NCBI GenBank assembly: GCA_020633315.1
Contig: JACKDV010000001.1
Span: forward strand, 868,001-932,000
Length of the DNA: 64,000 nucleotides
DNA from: Myxococcales bacterium
GTDB lineage: Bacteria; Myxococcota_A; Polyangia; Nannocystales; Nannocystaceae
Direction of reading: 5' to 3'
Below the pieces are notes generated by a model. That model saw only the letters and a program-made list of their open reading frames with translations. It was not told the DNA's origin and ran no database searches. Below, in pieces: positions 18,876-30,395 of this stretch (position 1 is its first letter; every line of letters begins with the position of its first letter). A program made the position numbers and the translations under genes.

Positions 18876-19060
18876 AGGCCCTACGGGAGCCCTCGTTCCT
18901 CCGCCCGCGGTCCACCAAGGCCTTACGGGAGCCCTTCGCATGTCGCCTCCGGTCCTCGGGGACCCTACGGGAGCCTTCTGGCATCCGACTTTCGGTCCAC
19001 CAAGGCCTTACGGGAGCCCTTCGCATGTCGCCTCCGGTCCTCGGAGACCCTACGGGAGCC
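18876..19060. repeat. Tandem array with ~42-bp period (five TACGGGAGCC cores)
   Basis: The core TACGGGAGCC starts at 18882, 18923, 18965, 19008 and 19050, so spacings are 41, 42, 43 and 42 bp. Two 68-bp segments (18907-18974 and 18992-19059) are nearly identical, which shows a higher-order unit of 85 bp. The array fills most of the 362-bp gene-free stretch 18834-19195 between the cytochrome and the aminopeptidase genes. The remainder of that stretch shows nothing I recognise. Translations in all frames are repetitive Pro/Gly/Ser/Arg-rich peptides without convincing start sites. Confidence 0.85.
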
Positions 19061-19195
19061 CCTCGTCCCTCCGCTTGCGGTCTACCGAAGCCCCACCCGG
19101 TGAACGCCATGGGGGATCGAGGCGCCCTCGTGCGAGGCGCTCGCGGCCATCGTGGGACCCGTGACGCCTCGGCCGCGCGGCGCTACCGTTTCCCC

Positions 19196-20020
19196 GTGCG
19201 GATCTACATCTCCGTCGACATGGAGGGCGTCGCGGGCATCGTGCGCTCGGGCCAGTGCATGCGAGGCCAGCACGGCTACGACGCGGCCTGCCACCTCATG
19301 ACGGCCGAGGCCAACGCGGCCGCGCTGGGGGCCTTCGAGGCCGACGCGACCGAGGTGCTGATCAACGACTCCCACGGCGACATGACCAACCTGGTCCTCG
19401 ACGAGCTCGACCCCCGCGTGGAGATCCTCAGCGGCAACCTCAAGCGCTTCAGCATGGCCGAGGGCCTGCAAGACGGACGCTTCGATCTGGCGCTGTTCGT
19501 CGGCTACCACGGCGGCGCCGGCACCCGCGATGCGATCCTCGACCACACCTACCGCGGCTCGGTGGTGTGGTCCACTCGGCTCAACGGCCGCGTGGTCAAC
19601 GAGGCCGCCCTCAACGCGATGGTGGCCGGCGCGGCGGGGACCCCCGTGGGCCTGGTGACCGGCGACGCCTCCACCTGCGAGCAGTGCCGCGCGCTGCTGG
19701 GCGAGGTGGAGACGGTGACCGTCAAGTGGGCCGTGGGCCGCCTCGCCGCCCGCTCGCTGCACCCCGAGCAGGCCCGCGCCGCCATCCGCCAGGGCGCCGA
19801 GCGAGCGGTCCGTGGCGCGAAGCGCTTCCCTGCCTACCGCCCCGAGCCGCCCTTCGAGCTCGAGGTGGACACGGTGACCACCGCCATGGCCGACGCCGCG
19901 GGCCTCATGCCCGGGGTGGAGCGCACGGCCCCGCGAACCCTCCGCTACGTGGCCGACGACGTGACCACGCTGTTCCGCGCGCTGCTGTCCATCGTGCGCC
20001 TGGGCGGCACCGCGATCTAG
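19196..20020 (+). CDS. M55 family D-aminopeptidase (DppA-like)
   Basis: 274 residues from GTG 19196, the usual M55 start (RIYISVDMEGVAGI). The family's metal ligands are seen: Asp8 and Glu10 in VDMEG, His in NDSHGDM, His in VGYHGGAG and Glu in VVNEAALNA. DppA of Bacillus subtilis releases D-Ala from short peptides as a self-compartmentalising decamer; substrate here is unknown. The length matches the family. No signal peptide, so cytoplasmic. It is convergent with the Na/Pi transporter gene, whose stop is 10 bp away. Confidence 0.93.
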   Translation: MRIYISVDMEGVAGIVRSGQCMRGQHGYDAACHLMTAEANAAALGAFEADATEVLINDSHGDMTNLVLDELDPRVEILSGNLKRFSMAEGLQDGRFDLALFVGYHGGAGTRDAILDHTYRGSVVWSTRLNGRVVNEAALNAMVAGAAGTPVGLVTGDASTCEQCRALLGEVETVTVKWAVGRLAARSLHPEQARAAIRQGAERAVRGAKRFPAYRPEPPFELEVDTVTTAMADAAGLMPGVERTAPRTLRYVADDVTTLFRALLSIVRLGGTAI

Positions 20021-20030
20021 TCGCCGTCGA

Positions 20031-21731
20031 TCAGTCCTCGTCGCTGGGTAGGGCGGGGGCGCCCGCGGTCCAGCCCAGGTGCAGGAAGGCCCGGTAGGCG
20101 TGCCGCGGCAGCTTGGCGATCCACCGCGAGGCCGACATCAGGGCGTCGGCATCCTCGGGGGTGGTGTCGCCGTCGGCCACCCGCGCCAGCATGGTCACCC
20201 GGTAGGCGTCGCGGTGCTCGGCCTCGTCCTTGCGCAGCACCCTGAGCTCCTTGGCGATCTCGGCGAGGGTCTCCACGTCGCGAGCGGCGCTCAAGCGCGG
20301 CATGAGGGGATCGAGGTTGCGCACCACCTCGGCGGCCAGGCGCCGCAGGCCGGGGTCGCTGCGCACCAGCTCGAGGCGGCCGGCGTCCTCGATGGCCTTG
20401 CCCAGCCGCCGGGTGTGATCGATGGCGTGCAGCAGCTCCACGTGCTCGTCCCGCAGCGCGGTGGCCTCGCCCGAGGTGTTGATCCGCCCCAGGTACAGCG
20501 CGACCGAGTCGAGCGCCGTCCGGAGGCCCCGCAGGCGGGTGGCGAGCGAGCGCGTGGTCTCGTCCTCGCCGTCGAGCAGCGAGCGGGGATCGGTCAGCAC
20601 CTTCACCGCGCGCCGCAGCGGGGGCAGGGTGGGGTTGCGGGCCGAGGCCTGCTGCAGCAGCTCGAAGCCCAGGGTGAGCGCGACCACGGTGGCATCGGCC
20701 ACGGCTCGGCGCGCGCCCTCGAGGGCCAGCGCAGGCACCTGCAGGGCGGCGCGGGCCGGCGGCTCCACGGCCACCACGTCGCGCGGGGGCACCAGGCGCT
20801 CGACCACCGTGGCGAAGCGCGGCAGCAGGGGGAAGAAGATCGCCACGCCCATCACGTTGAACAGGGTGTGGAACACCGCGATCGCGGTGGTGGCCGAGTC
20901 GTCGGCCAGGCCGCCCAGGCGCTCGGCCACGCCGATGAACAGCGGCAGCAGCAGCAGGGCCACCGCCCCCGTGGCCGCGTTGAACACGGTGTGGGCGACC
21001 GCGGCCCGGCGCGCCGCCAGCCCGCCGCCCATCGCCCCCAGGATCGCGGTCACGGTGGTGCCCACGTTCTGCCCGATCACCAGCGCGGCGGCCTGGCTCA
21101 GGGTGATCGAGCCGGCGTGCAGGGCCACCAGGGTGGTGGCCACCGCGGCGCTCGACGACTGCATGATCACCGTCATCACCAGGCCCACCAGCACCAGCAG
21201 CAGCGTGCTGAGCAGGCCGCCGCGTCCCGCCCAGGCGCCGAGGTCCACGTCGATGCCCGACATGCCGGCCTGCATCACGTCGATGCCCACGAACACCAGG
21301 CCGAAGCCAGCGATGGCCAGGCCCAGCCGCGCCCGCCGGCCGCGGGTGAACAGCCGCACCAGCGCGCCCACGCCCACCAGGGGCAGGGCCACCGCGCTCA
21401 CGCTCATCTTGAGGCCCACCAGCGAGACCAGCCACGCGGTGGAGGTGGTGCCGATGTTGGCCCCGAAGATGAAGCCCAGCGACTGGGTGAAGGTGAGCAG
21501 GCCCGCCCCCACGAAGCCCACGGTGATGAGGGTGGTGGCGCTCGAGGACTGCACGGTGGCGGTCACGGCCGCGCCCACCAGCAGGGCGTACATGCGGTGG
21601 CCGGCCAGGCGCTTGAGCAGCGAGCGCAGCGAGCGGCCGCCCAGCGCCACCAGGCTGTCGGTCATCAGGCTCATCCCCAGCAGGAACAGCCCGATTCCCC
21701 CCAGCAGCGTCCCGAGCGAGCCGCCTTCCAC
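20031..21731 (-). CDS. Na+/phosphate cotransporter, NptA/PNaS family with PhoU-like tail
   Basis: 566 residues from GTG 21731. The membrane part (residues 1-330) has the duplicated family signature: TATVQSSSATTLITVGFVGAG in the first half (motif QSSSATT) and VIMQSSSAAVATTL in the second, each followed by GANIGTT/GQNVGTT. The C-terminal ~200 residues are charged helices (LDEEHVELLHAIDHTRRLGK-like) matching the PhoU-like domain fused to many bacterial members. It should import phosphate using the sodium gradient, with the tail as a regulatory element. It is a single gene with no pho genes alongside. Confidence 0.92.
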   Translation of the reverse strand: MEGGSLGTLLGGIGLFLLGMSLMTDSLVALGGRSLRSLLKRLAGHRMYALLVGAAVTATVQSSSATTLITVGFVGAGLLTFTQSLGFIFGANIGTTSTAWLVSLVGLKMSVSAVALPLVGVGALVRLFTRGRRARLGLAIAGFGLVFVGIDVMQAGMSGIDVDLGAWAGRGGLLSTLLLVLVGLVMTVIMQSSSAAVATTLVALHAGSITLSQAAALVIGQNVGTTVTAILGAMGGGLAARRAAVAHTVFNAATGAVALLLLPLFIGVAERLGGLADDSATTAIAVFHTLFNVMGVAIFFPLLPRFATVVERLVPPRDVVAVEPPARAALQVPALALEGARRAVADATVVALTLGFELLQQASARNPTLPPLRRAVKVLTDPRSLLDGEDETTRSLATRLRGLRTALDSVALYLGRINTSGEATALRDEHVELLHAIDHTRRLGKAIEDAGRLELVRSDPGLRRLAAEVVRNLDPLMPRLSAARDVETLAEIAKELRVLRKDEAEHRDAYRVTMLARVADGDTTPEDADALMSASRWIAKLPRHAYRAFLHLGWTAGAPALPSDED

Positions 21732-21812
21732 CGGTCACAGGATAGCAACGGCGCCTCGGACGGCGCCCGGGAATCGACGGACGGGATCGATGCCCACCCC
21801 AGAACGGTGGGC

Positions 21813-22172
21813 TCAGCCCAGGGGGGCGTAGACGGTGAACAGCTCGACCTCGGTCATCGCCAGCAAGCGGTACGAGCGGTCGGGGCTGATCGTCACCGGG
21901 GCGGCGGGCATCAGCTCCACGCGGTCCACGTCCTTGCCGTCGTCCACCTCGAGCACCCCACGGCCGCCGGTGAGCATCACCACCATGTCGCGGCGGCCCT
22001 GGGTGGAGACGACGACGTTCTCGCCCTCTTTGACCCGCAGCACGGTGCAGGTGTAGCTCTCGCCGCGGGCCCAGACGAACGCGCCTCCGAAGGTCTTGGC
22101 CGTGAAGGGCGGCCCGAAGTCGGATTCGGAGTCGTCGAGGTCGTCGTCGTCGGTGGTTGGCGCCTCGGCCAT
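21813..22172 (-). CDS. Small cupin-like protein
   Basis: 119 residues from ATG 22172; the frame extends upstream only as a Pro/Arg-rich shadow. A short acidic N-terminus (TTDDDDLDDSESDFG) precedes a single cupin-like barrel: GGAFVWARGESYTCTVLRVK, EGENVVVSTQGRRDMVVMLT, then GRGVLEVDDG and PVTISPDRSYRLLAMTEVEL. This pattern resembles the cupin of mannose-6-phosphate isomerase C-terminal proteins. The usual metal-binding His residues are not evident, so it may be non-catalytic. It lies 40 bp downstream of the start-distal end of the EF-hand-like lipoprotein gene on the same strand and may be co-transcribed with it. Confidence 0.75.
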   Translation of the reverse strand: MAEAPTTDDDDLDDSESDFGPPFTAKTFGGAFVWARGESYTCTVLRVKEGENVVVSTQGRRDMVVMLTGGRGVLEVDDGKDVDRVELMPAAPVTISPDRSYRLLAMTEVELFTVYAPLG

Positions 22173-22212
22173 CGGCGCCACCTTACCCGAAGCCGCCGCG
22201 GCTGGCGATGGC

Positions 22213-23214
22213 TCAGCCGGGCTTTTGCGGGGCGGGCTTCTGCGGTGCGGGCGAGGGCGTGGCGGGGGCCGGCGTGGCCTCGGGCTCCGCGGGCGATGCC
22301 GTGCCACCACCATCGTCGGCCTTGGGCGAGACCTGCTTGGCCTTGCCCTTGCCGGCCTCGTCGGCGCCCGCGTTCTTGGCCTTCTTGCCCTTGGCCTTCT
22401 TGGCCTTGTCGTCCTTGGCGTCGTCGGCCTCGGTGGTCTCCTCGGGCTCCGATTGCTCGGGCTCGGGCTCGTCGACGAAGGCCTCGTCGTCGTCGCCTCC
22501 GCCCTTGGCCTCGGCGTTGTTCTGCGCGCGGAGCTGCTCGGCCAGCCGGGCCCGGCGGGCCGCGTCGTGATCCCACTGGTCCACCTTGCCGTCGCCGCTC
22601 ACGTCGTAGCCGATGCGATCGATCCGCCCGCCGAGGTAGTAGGCGAACAGGTCGGGTCGACCATCGCCGTCGCGGTCGGTCTCGATCCGGGTCAGCCGCC
22701 CCTTGTCGTAGCGGCGCCAGGCGTCCACGAAGCCGTCGCGGTTGAGGTCGAGCTCGTCGAGCACCAGCGAGCCGCCCTCGTAGTAGCTGCCGATGTCGAT
22801 GCGACCGTCGTAGTCTTGGTCGAACTGCTCGCGCACCAGCTGGCCGCCCTCGTCGTAGTGGAAGTAGGCGTCGAGGCGGCCGTCGAAGTTGAGGTCGGCC
22901 TGCTTGCAGCGCAGCGAGCCGTCGGGCGTGGTGGAGTAGAGCGAGACGAGATCGGAGCGCCCGTCGTGGTTGGTGTCCTGCTGCTCGGAGCGGACGCCGC
23001 GGGTGTCGCAGCGGGTGCCGTCCACCCGCAGGTCGCGGAGGTTCGGGTTGTGCGCAGCCACCGCAGACTCGTCCTCGGGCGGCTGGGGCTTGTCGTCTTC
23101 CTTCGGCTTGTTGGCGCAGGCGGCGGCCCAGGGCCCCAGCCCCAGGGCCAGGGCGATCGCCGAGGCGCGGCGGAGCAGGGCACCGGGAGCGGGCGCACGC
23201 GAATTCACGCCCAT
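22213..23214 (-). CDS. Lipoprotein with EF-hand/TSP3-like Asp repeats
   Basis: 333 residues from ATG 23214. The leader ends in LGPWAAAC, giving a lipid-bearing Cys at residue 33. Residues 60-220 carry a series of calcium-binding-type loops of D-x-D/N-x-D-G: DTNHDGRSD, DLNFDGRLD, DQDYDGRID, DLNRDGFVD, DRDGDGRPD and DVSGDGKVD, each followed by a Tyr/Phe-rich strand. Such repeats appear in thrombospondin type 3 and FG-GAP-like surface proteins and probably bind calcium. The C-terminal third is disordered Lys/Ala/Pro/Glu. Function is unknown. The small cupin gene follows on the same strand. Confidence 0.85.
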   Translation of the reverse strand: MGVNSRAPAPGALLRRASAIALALGLGPWAAACANKPKEDDKPQPPEDESAVAAHNPNLRDLRVDGTRCDTRGVRSEQQDTNHDGRSDLVSLYSTTPDGSLRCKQADLNFDGRLDAYFHYDEGGQLVREQFDQDYDGRIDIGSYYEGGSLVLDELDLNRDGFVDAWRRYDKGRLTRIETDRDGDGRPDLFAYYLGGRIDRIGYDVSGDGKVDQWDHDAARRARLAEQLRAQNNAEAKGGGDDDEAFVDEPEPEQSEPEETTEADDAKDDKAKKAKGKKAKNAGADEAGKGKAKQVSPKADDGGGTASPAEPEATPAPATPSPAPQKPAPQKPG

Positions 23215-23343
23215 ACTCTAGAAGGGCCGGGGGGCGCGGGCAAGCCGGGCCATCCCCTGGCCGCGGGGCCATGGTGGCGCGACCGCCCGCGGGGCGCGTT
23301 CCCAGGCGGCTTGTGGTATCTCGGCGGCTCGCATCCGTTCGCC

Positions 23344-25193
<1,850 letters not shown>

Positions 25194-25197
<4 letters not shown>

Positions 25198-27638
25198 GCG
25201 AGGACGAGCGCCAGCAGGCCGCAGAGACGGACGAGGGCTCCGGCGGCGACACCGAGGCCGGGGCCAGCCCATCGGAGGCGAGCGAGGGCGAGGGCCCGCG
25301 CGCGCCGGGCTTCGGCGCCGTGGGCGACGGCAAGGCGCGCCCCTCGGCGCCGCGCTCGGCCCGACAGGTGCGCTCGGCCGCCCGCATCCTGCACAAGGAG
25401 GCCACCCGCATCCTCAAGAAGCATGGGCGGCGCATCGCGGCCGAGCCCGCGCGGCGGATCCGGGAGTGCCTGGCGGCCATCGACGCCCAGCGCGAGGCCG
25501 AGGACTGGCGGGGCCTGCAGACTACCGCCGAGCAGCTCGACGAGCTGCTCGAGCAGCACGCCAGCTTCGCCCGCAAAAGCGCGCTGCGGGAGACGATCGA
25601 GAACATCGGCATCGCGGTGCTGATCGCCCTGGGCCTGCGCTCGTGCCTGTACGAGCCGTTCAAGATCCCCAGCGGATCGATGATGCCCACGCTGCGCAAC
25701 GGCGACCACATCTTCGTCAACAAGTTCGTCTACGGGGTGCAGATCCCCTTCACCACCACGGTGATCGGCGAGAGCCTCGGCGAGATCGAGCGCGGCGACG
25801 TGATCGTGTTCCGCTTCCCCCTCGACGAGAGCCAGGACTTCATCAAGCGCGTGATCGGCCTGCCCGGCGACGAGGTGCAGGTGATGGGACGGCAGGTCGC
25901 GATCAAGCGCGCCGGCGAGAGCGAGTTCGAGGTGCTGCCGCGGCGGCGGCTCGAGGATCGCTGCTACGACGACGACAACAAGCGTCCGGTGGCCAACTGC
26001 ACCCTCTACGAGGAGACCCTGGGCGATCACACCTACGTGGTGCGCTACCGCCTGACCACCGAGGAGCGCGGCGAGCTGGCCGCGCCCCCGCAGGTGTGGA
26101 AGGTGCCCGAGGGGCACCTGCTGGTGATGGGGGACAACCGCAACGACTCGCTGGACAGCCTGCGCTGGACCGAGACGGTGGAGGCGGTGGAGGCCGACGG
26201 CCTGCTGTCCACCAAGGACCTGCGCGACCTGACCGACGAGCGGCTGTTCTCGATGAGCCGCCCCGCCTACGTGGACGAGCAGGCCGACTACTGGCACGAC
26301 CACGTGATCTTCAAGGCCAGCCACCGCGCGCTCGACCACGACCTGGCGCTGGAGGTATGGCGCGAGCCCACGCTGGGCGCCCAGGTGATGGCGGAGGCCA
26401 AGGTGGCCACGCTGGAGGGCGCGCGGGCCATGGGCTGGGACGCGCTGGTGGGGCCGGGGGAGGGGGCGGAGCTCGATCGCCTGCGGCGGCACGGCGAGGG
26501 GATCGCGGCGCTGTGGGTGGCCGAGGATCCCGACACCCGCACCGTGGTGCTGCGCCGCAGCGAGCCGGCCGACGTGCTCGCCCTGAGCTGCGGCCGGGCG
26601 CTGTGCCCCGACGAGGCCACGCTGGCCGAGCGCATGGGCGAGGTGCTCGATCGCTTCGAGGCCAACCACGGTCGCGAGGCGCGGGAGCTGCTGGTGCGAC
26701 CGGCGGGCGGTGACGCCAACTACAGCTCGCAGTTCGAGTCGCGGCACAGCCCGCGCGACCACTACTACGAGCGGGTGCTGAGCGCGGCCGGGGGCGAGGA
26801 GGCGGCGGGCGAGCGCGGCCGGGTGCGGCTGCGGGCGTTCCGGCGGCCGCAGGACGGCACCGAGCTGGTGCAGGACGCCGCGCTGCGGGCCTTCGGCCTG
26901 GCCCCCGAGGGGGAGCCCGGCCGGCCCGAGCCCCAGACCGACGAGCGCGGCCTGAGCTCGTGGACCCTCGAAACCGAGCAGGCCTGGGTGAGCGTGGGCT
27001 CGGACACCGCGCGAGACATGGTGGTGGTGCTCGAGTGCGGCAAGGCCACCTGCAACGACGCCGCGCGGCTCGAGGAGCTGGCCGCGGTGGTGCACGAGCG
27101 GGTGCCGAAGGCCGCCAGCGACCGGCGGCGGCTCAAGGATCTGCTCACCAGCACCGACCTCGAGGGCATGCCCGAGGTGCCCGCCAAGCGTCCCGAGCTG
27201 GCCGAGTACGACCGCGTGCGGCTCGAGGCCACGGTCAAGGGCGACAGCCACCGCGTGGAGCTCGAGGCCTGGCTGCACCCCGAGGGGGGCATGGCGGCCA
27301 AGCTCAAGGCCCTGCGCGACGAGGTGGGCGGCCTGGAGCCCGACGACGCGGTGCTGCCCGGGGCCTACGGCAAGGCCGAGGCGGACGCGGTGGTGTTCGT
27401 GTTCCCGGTGGAGGAGTCCGAGACGGTCATCCGTCTGCGCTGTCACCAGGGGCTGTGCCCCTCGCGCGAGACCGCGGTGGCGCTGGTGCGCCGCGCGGCC
27501 AGCCGGGCCAAGGACCCCTCGAATTTCATCGATCCCGAGGCCGAGCGGCCCAAGCCCTTCGTGCCGCGGGGCAACGTCAAGGGGCGGGCGGATCGCATCT
27601 GGCTGCCGCTGTCGCGGTTCTGGCTGCCCATTCGCTGA
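25194..27638 (+). CDS. lepB: Signal peptidase I with a large triplicated C-terminal extension
   Basis: 814 residues from GTG 25194, overlapping lepA by GTGA. Type I signal peptidases usually have 170-350 residues. The acidic N-terminus and a helical stretch (residues 50-130) precede one membrane segment (IGIAVLIALGLRS). The catalytic serine is Ser162 (PSGSM) and the general base Lys218 (FIKRVIGLPGD); GDNRNDSLDS is also present, so the enzyme should be active. After about residue 390 a novel extension of ~420 residues follows. It has three similar units, each ending in a Cys-x4-Cys pair followed by a helix: 466/471, 615/620 and 750/755. The extension would be periplasmic. I do not recognise it. 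It might recruit or check substrates, which is a guess. Confidence 0.93.
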
Positions 27639-27717
27639 TCGGGCCCCGGAACGACCGCGGGACGGCAACGTGAAACCGGGCCGTCCGTCGGATCGTTGAG
27701 TCTCGCCCGCCGTCGCC

Positions 27718-28347
27718 ATGCCCCCTTGCTCCGCCTGCCTGCTGGCCCTGCTCTTCGCGGGGACCGCGCTCGAGCCCTCGACCGACAAGGCCGCGCTCGT
27801 CGACGAGGTGGTCGCGCTGGGCCCGGGCGAGGTAGAGCTCGACGGAGCCCGCTGGCGGGCGCTGCGGCCCGAGGAGCCCCCGCCGCCCGGCCCTCTGGTG
27901 CTGCGCCGCGAGCTGCGGATCGAGCGGGTGCCCGGCGGCGTGGAGCTGGAGGGCCGCTGGTGGATCTCCAGCGCCCGCAAGGCGTGGTTCGCCAACGGCC
28001 TGCTGGGACCCGACGCCCACGTGCACGAGGTGCGCTGGAACGGGCGCGAGGCCACCGTGTGGAGCGGCGCCCAGGGTCCGACGGTGGTCGAGTCGATCGA
28101 GGGCGAGGCCCGGCTGGAGCTGCGGGCCTTCGTGCCCGGCAACCCCGAGGGAGGGCTCGACCTGGCGCTGCTGGGAGCGCCGCGGGGCACGGTGGAGCTG
28201 GTCGGCTTCGGTGACGAGGTGACGCTCTCGGGGGTGGACGACCCTCGACCGGTGGTCGTCCACGACGGGCGGCGCTCCACCGGGGCCAGCGGGCTGCGGC
28301 TGGCCGTGCGCCCGCCCGCGGCCCGCGACCGGGGGCCGATCACGTAG
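27718..28347 (+). CDS. Secreted beta-rich protein, possibly N-terminal part of a split gene
   Basis: 209 residues with a signal peptide (MPPCSACLLALLFAGTALEP). The rest is beta-rich (LVLRRELRIERVPGGVELEG, VHEVRWNGREATVWSG, RLELRAFVPGNPEGG). It stops at 28345-28347, and the next frame starts two bases later with similar composition. A run of five G (28331-28335) lies just before the stop; a one-base change there would join both frames into one ~850-residue secreted protein. The downstream frame has no signal peptide of its own, which favours a single gene broken by a frameshift or by a sequence error. No family recognised. Confidence 0.65.
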   Translation: MPPCSACLLALLFAGTALEPSTDKAALVDEVVALGPGEVELDGARWRALRPEEPPPPGPLVLRRELRIERVPGGVELEGRWWISSARKAWFANGLLGPDAHVHEVRWNGREATVWSGAQGPTVVESIEGEARLELRAFVPGNPEGGLDLALLGAPRGTVELVGFGDEVTLSGVDDPRPVVVHDGRRSTGASGLRLAVRPPAARDRGPIT

Positions 28348-28349
28348 GC

Positions 28350-30260
28350 GTGGGCGTGACGGTGGGCGACGCCGAGCTGCGCGGGCGGGCGCGGATCCGC
28401 TGGGAGATCCGCCGGGGCACCCGCGCCGAGCTCTCGTTCCTGGCCGAGGGGGTGGGGGAGGACCTCCAGGTGGAGGGCCCCCTGGTCTCGCGCTGGCGCC
28501 GGGAGGGCGCCGACGTGATCGTGGAGCTCGGCGGCGAGACCAAGGGCCTGGTGGACCTCGACCTGCGCTGGTCCGTGGCCGCGCCGCCGGGGGCCGAGGC
28601 CAGCGTGCCGCTGCCCACCCTCGCGCCGCACGAGGTGTTCCGCAGCGACGCCGCCGTGCAGATCGCCCGCGACGGCGAGATCGACGTGCGCCCCGAGCTG
28701 AGCGGGTGGAGCCCGATCGCCAGCGTGCAGCTCCCCGAGTGGGCCGAGGGCCTGGTGGAGGGCACGCCCACCGCCGCCTTCTCGCGAGCCCGCAGCAGCG
28801 AGGGCTCGGCCTCGCTGGAGCTGCTGCGGCTCGAGCCCGTGCCCGGGCCGCCCATGGTGGTCGACGTGGCCGACGTGCTGGTGGCCACCACGGACGAGGG
28901 CCGGGCCGTGATGCGGGCCCGCTTCGAGATCCGCAACGAGCGAGCCTCGCACCTGCTGGTCATGCCGCCGCCCGGCATGCGCCCGGTGGGGGTCACCGTG
29001 GCCGGTCGCCACGTGCGGCCCTCGGTGGTGGAGGGCGGGGCGCTGCGGATCCCACTCAAGCGCTCCATCGAGACCGTCCAGGGCGCGCTCACGGTGCCGG
29101 TGACCGTGGGCCTGGTGGGCGAGGGAGAGGCCTGGGCCCGACGCGAGCGGCGGGAGCTGGCGCTGCCCGCCGTGGATGCCCCGGTGAGCGTGGGCCGAGT
29201 GACCCTCGTCCTGCCGCCGCGCTACCGCTCGCGGCTCGAGCCCGGGCAGGGGGCCGTGGTCGACGACTTCGATCGCGGCGACGAGGTGGGCTACGGCCTG
29301 CGCGACGACGGGCAGGTGGCCCGCGCCGACCAGCTCTTCGCCCGCGCGGTGGATGCCTGGAACGACAACGACTTCGAGGCCACCCAGGCGGAGCTGGACG
29401 ACCTCGCCGAGCTCGGTGCCCATGGCGGCAACGTGGCGGGGCTGCAGGCCAACGTGGACCTCGTACGCCCGCGGGAGCTGGTCTCGCGCTGGGAGCCGGC
29501 CCCCGAGGAAGCGATGGCCACCGACAGCGTGGTCTACGACTTCGAGGACGACGAGATGGCGCCCATGAAGTCGCGCTCCATCTCCTCGAGGCGACCGGCC
29601 CGACCCGCTCCGCCTCCGGCCTCGGCCCTGGAGCGGCGGATCCGGGCGCGGGCGCGGGCGCGCTCGGGCGAGAAGAAGGCACAGTTCGAGCGGAGCAAGA
29701 GCAAGGCCAAGCAGTACAAGGACGAGGGCAACTACGAGGCTGCCGCCGAGGAGTACCGACGGGCCATCGAGGACAGCCGCGATCTGGACGCGCTCGAGGA
29801 CGAGGAATCGGTGGAGTACGAGTTCGAGGCCGACCAGCTCGAAGGCGAGCTACGGGCGGTGGAGGCCGCCGCGGCCGAGGACCCGGGCGGCGGCGAGGCT
29901 GAGTCGGGCGGAGGCGGAGACGAGGGAGGGGACTCGGAGCTCCTGCCGCGCGACGGTGAATTCGACCTGGTGAGCGCCGCGGTGGTGGCCTGGCTCGGCC
30001 TCGACGAGCCCGACTCGGAGCTCGAGCCGGAGACCGAGCCCGAGACCGAGCCTCCGGTCGAGACCGAGCCCGAGACCGTGGCCACCGTGGCGAAGGATCC
30101 TCCCGAGCCGCTCGCCGGCGCCGTGGTCCGAGTGCCGTGGGCCGGGGAGGTGGTGCGATACCAGGTGCTGCTGCTCGAGGCCGGCGAGCAGCGGGGGCTG
30201 CGGATCGACGCGCGGAAGGCCACGTCCACGCTCGACCGCCGTGGTCGGTGGAGCCGGTGA
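28350..30260 (+). CDS. Beta-rich protein with acidic coiled tail, possibly continuation of the previous ORF
   Basis: 636 residues if started at GTG 28350. Residues 1-330 are beta-rich, with Ig-like blocks (LVDLDLRWSVAAPPG, AVMRARFEIRNERASHLLVM, TVPVTVGLVGEGEAW). Then come a helical TPR-like hairpin (ADQLFARAVDAWNDNDFEAT), a charged segment with SKAKQYKDEGNYEAAAEEYR, which is a TPR-like unit, and a long acidic stretch (ETEPETEPPVETEPE). The beta region suggests an extracytoplasmic protein, yet no signal peptide exists at this start. See the preceding ORF for the frameshift possibility. No family recognised. Confidence 0.65.
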   Translation: MGVTVGDAELRGRARIRWEIRRGTRAELSFLAEGVGEDLQVEGPLVSRWRREGADVIVELGGETKGLVDLDLRWSVAAPPGAEASVPLPTLAPHEVFRSDAAVQIARDGEIDVRPELSGWSPIASVQLPEWAEGLVEGTPTAAFSRARSSEGSASLELLRLEPVPGPPMVVDVADVLVATTDEGRAVMRARFEIRNERASHLLVMPPPGMRPVGVTVAGRHVRPSVVEGGALRIPLKRSIETVQGALTVPVTVGLVGEGEAWARRERRELALPAVDAPVSVGRVTLVLPPRYRSRLEPGQGAVVDDFDRGDEVGYGLRDDGQVARADQLFARAVDAWNDNDFEATQAELDDLAELGAHGGNVAGLQANVDLVRPRELVSRWEPAPEEAMATDSVVYDFEDDEMAPMKSRSISSRRPARPAPPPASALERRIRARARARSGEKKAQFERSKSKAKQYKDEGNYEAAAEEYRRAIEDSRDLDALEDEESVEYEFEADQLEGELRAVEAAAAEDPGGGEAESGGGGDEGGDSELLPRDGEFDLVSAAVVAWLGLDEPDSELEPETEPETEPPVETEPETVATVAKDPPEPLAGAVVRVPWAGEVVRYQVLLLEAGEQRGLRIDARKATSTLDRRGRWSR

Positions 30261-30395
30261 GGTCCGTCTGAAAGTCGGGATCACGGGGCTCGGGGCCAGC
30301 GACTCCATCATCATGCCCACCGGATCTCGGACCACGAGCCACCGACGCGCCCCCTCGATCTCGTTCGTGGGATTGCTCTGGTGGGCGGCTCGGTC

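Noticed and set aside
18876..19060. CRISPR array
   Set aside because: The ~42-bp period has no constant-repeat/unique-spacer structure, the spacers are themselves repeated, and no cas genes are near.
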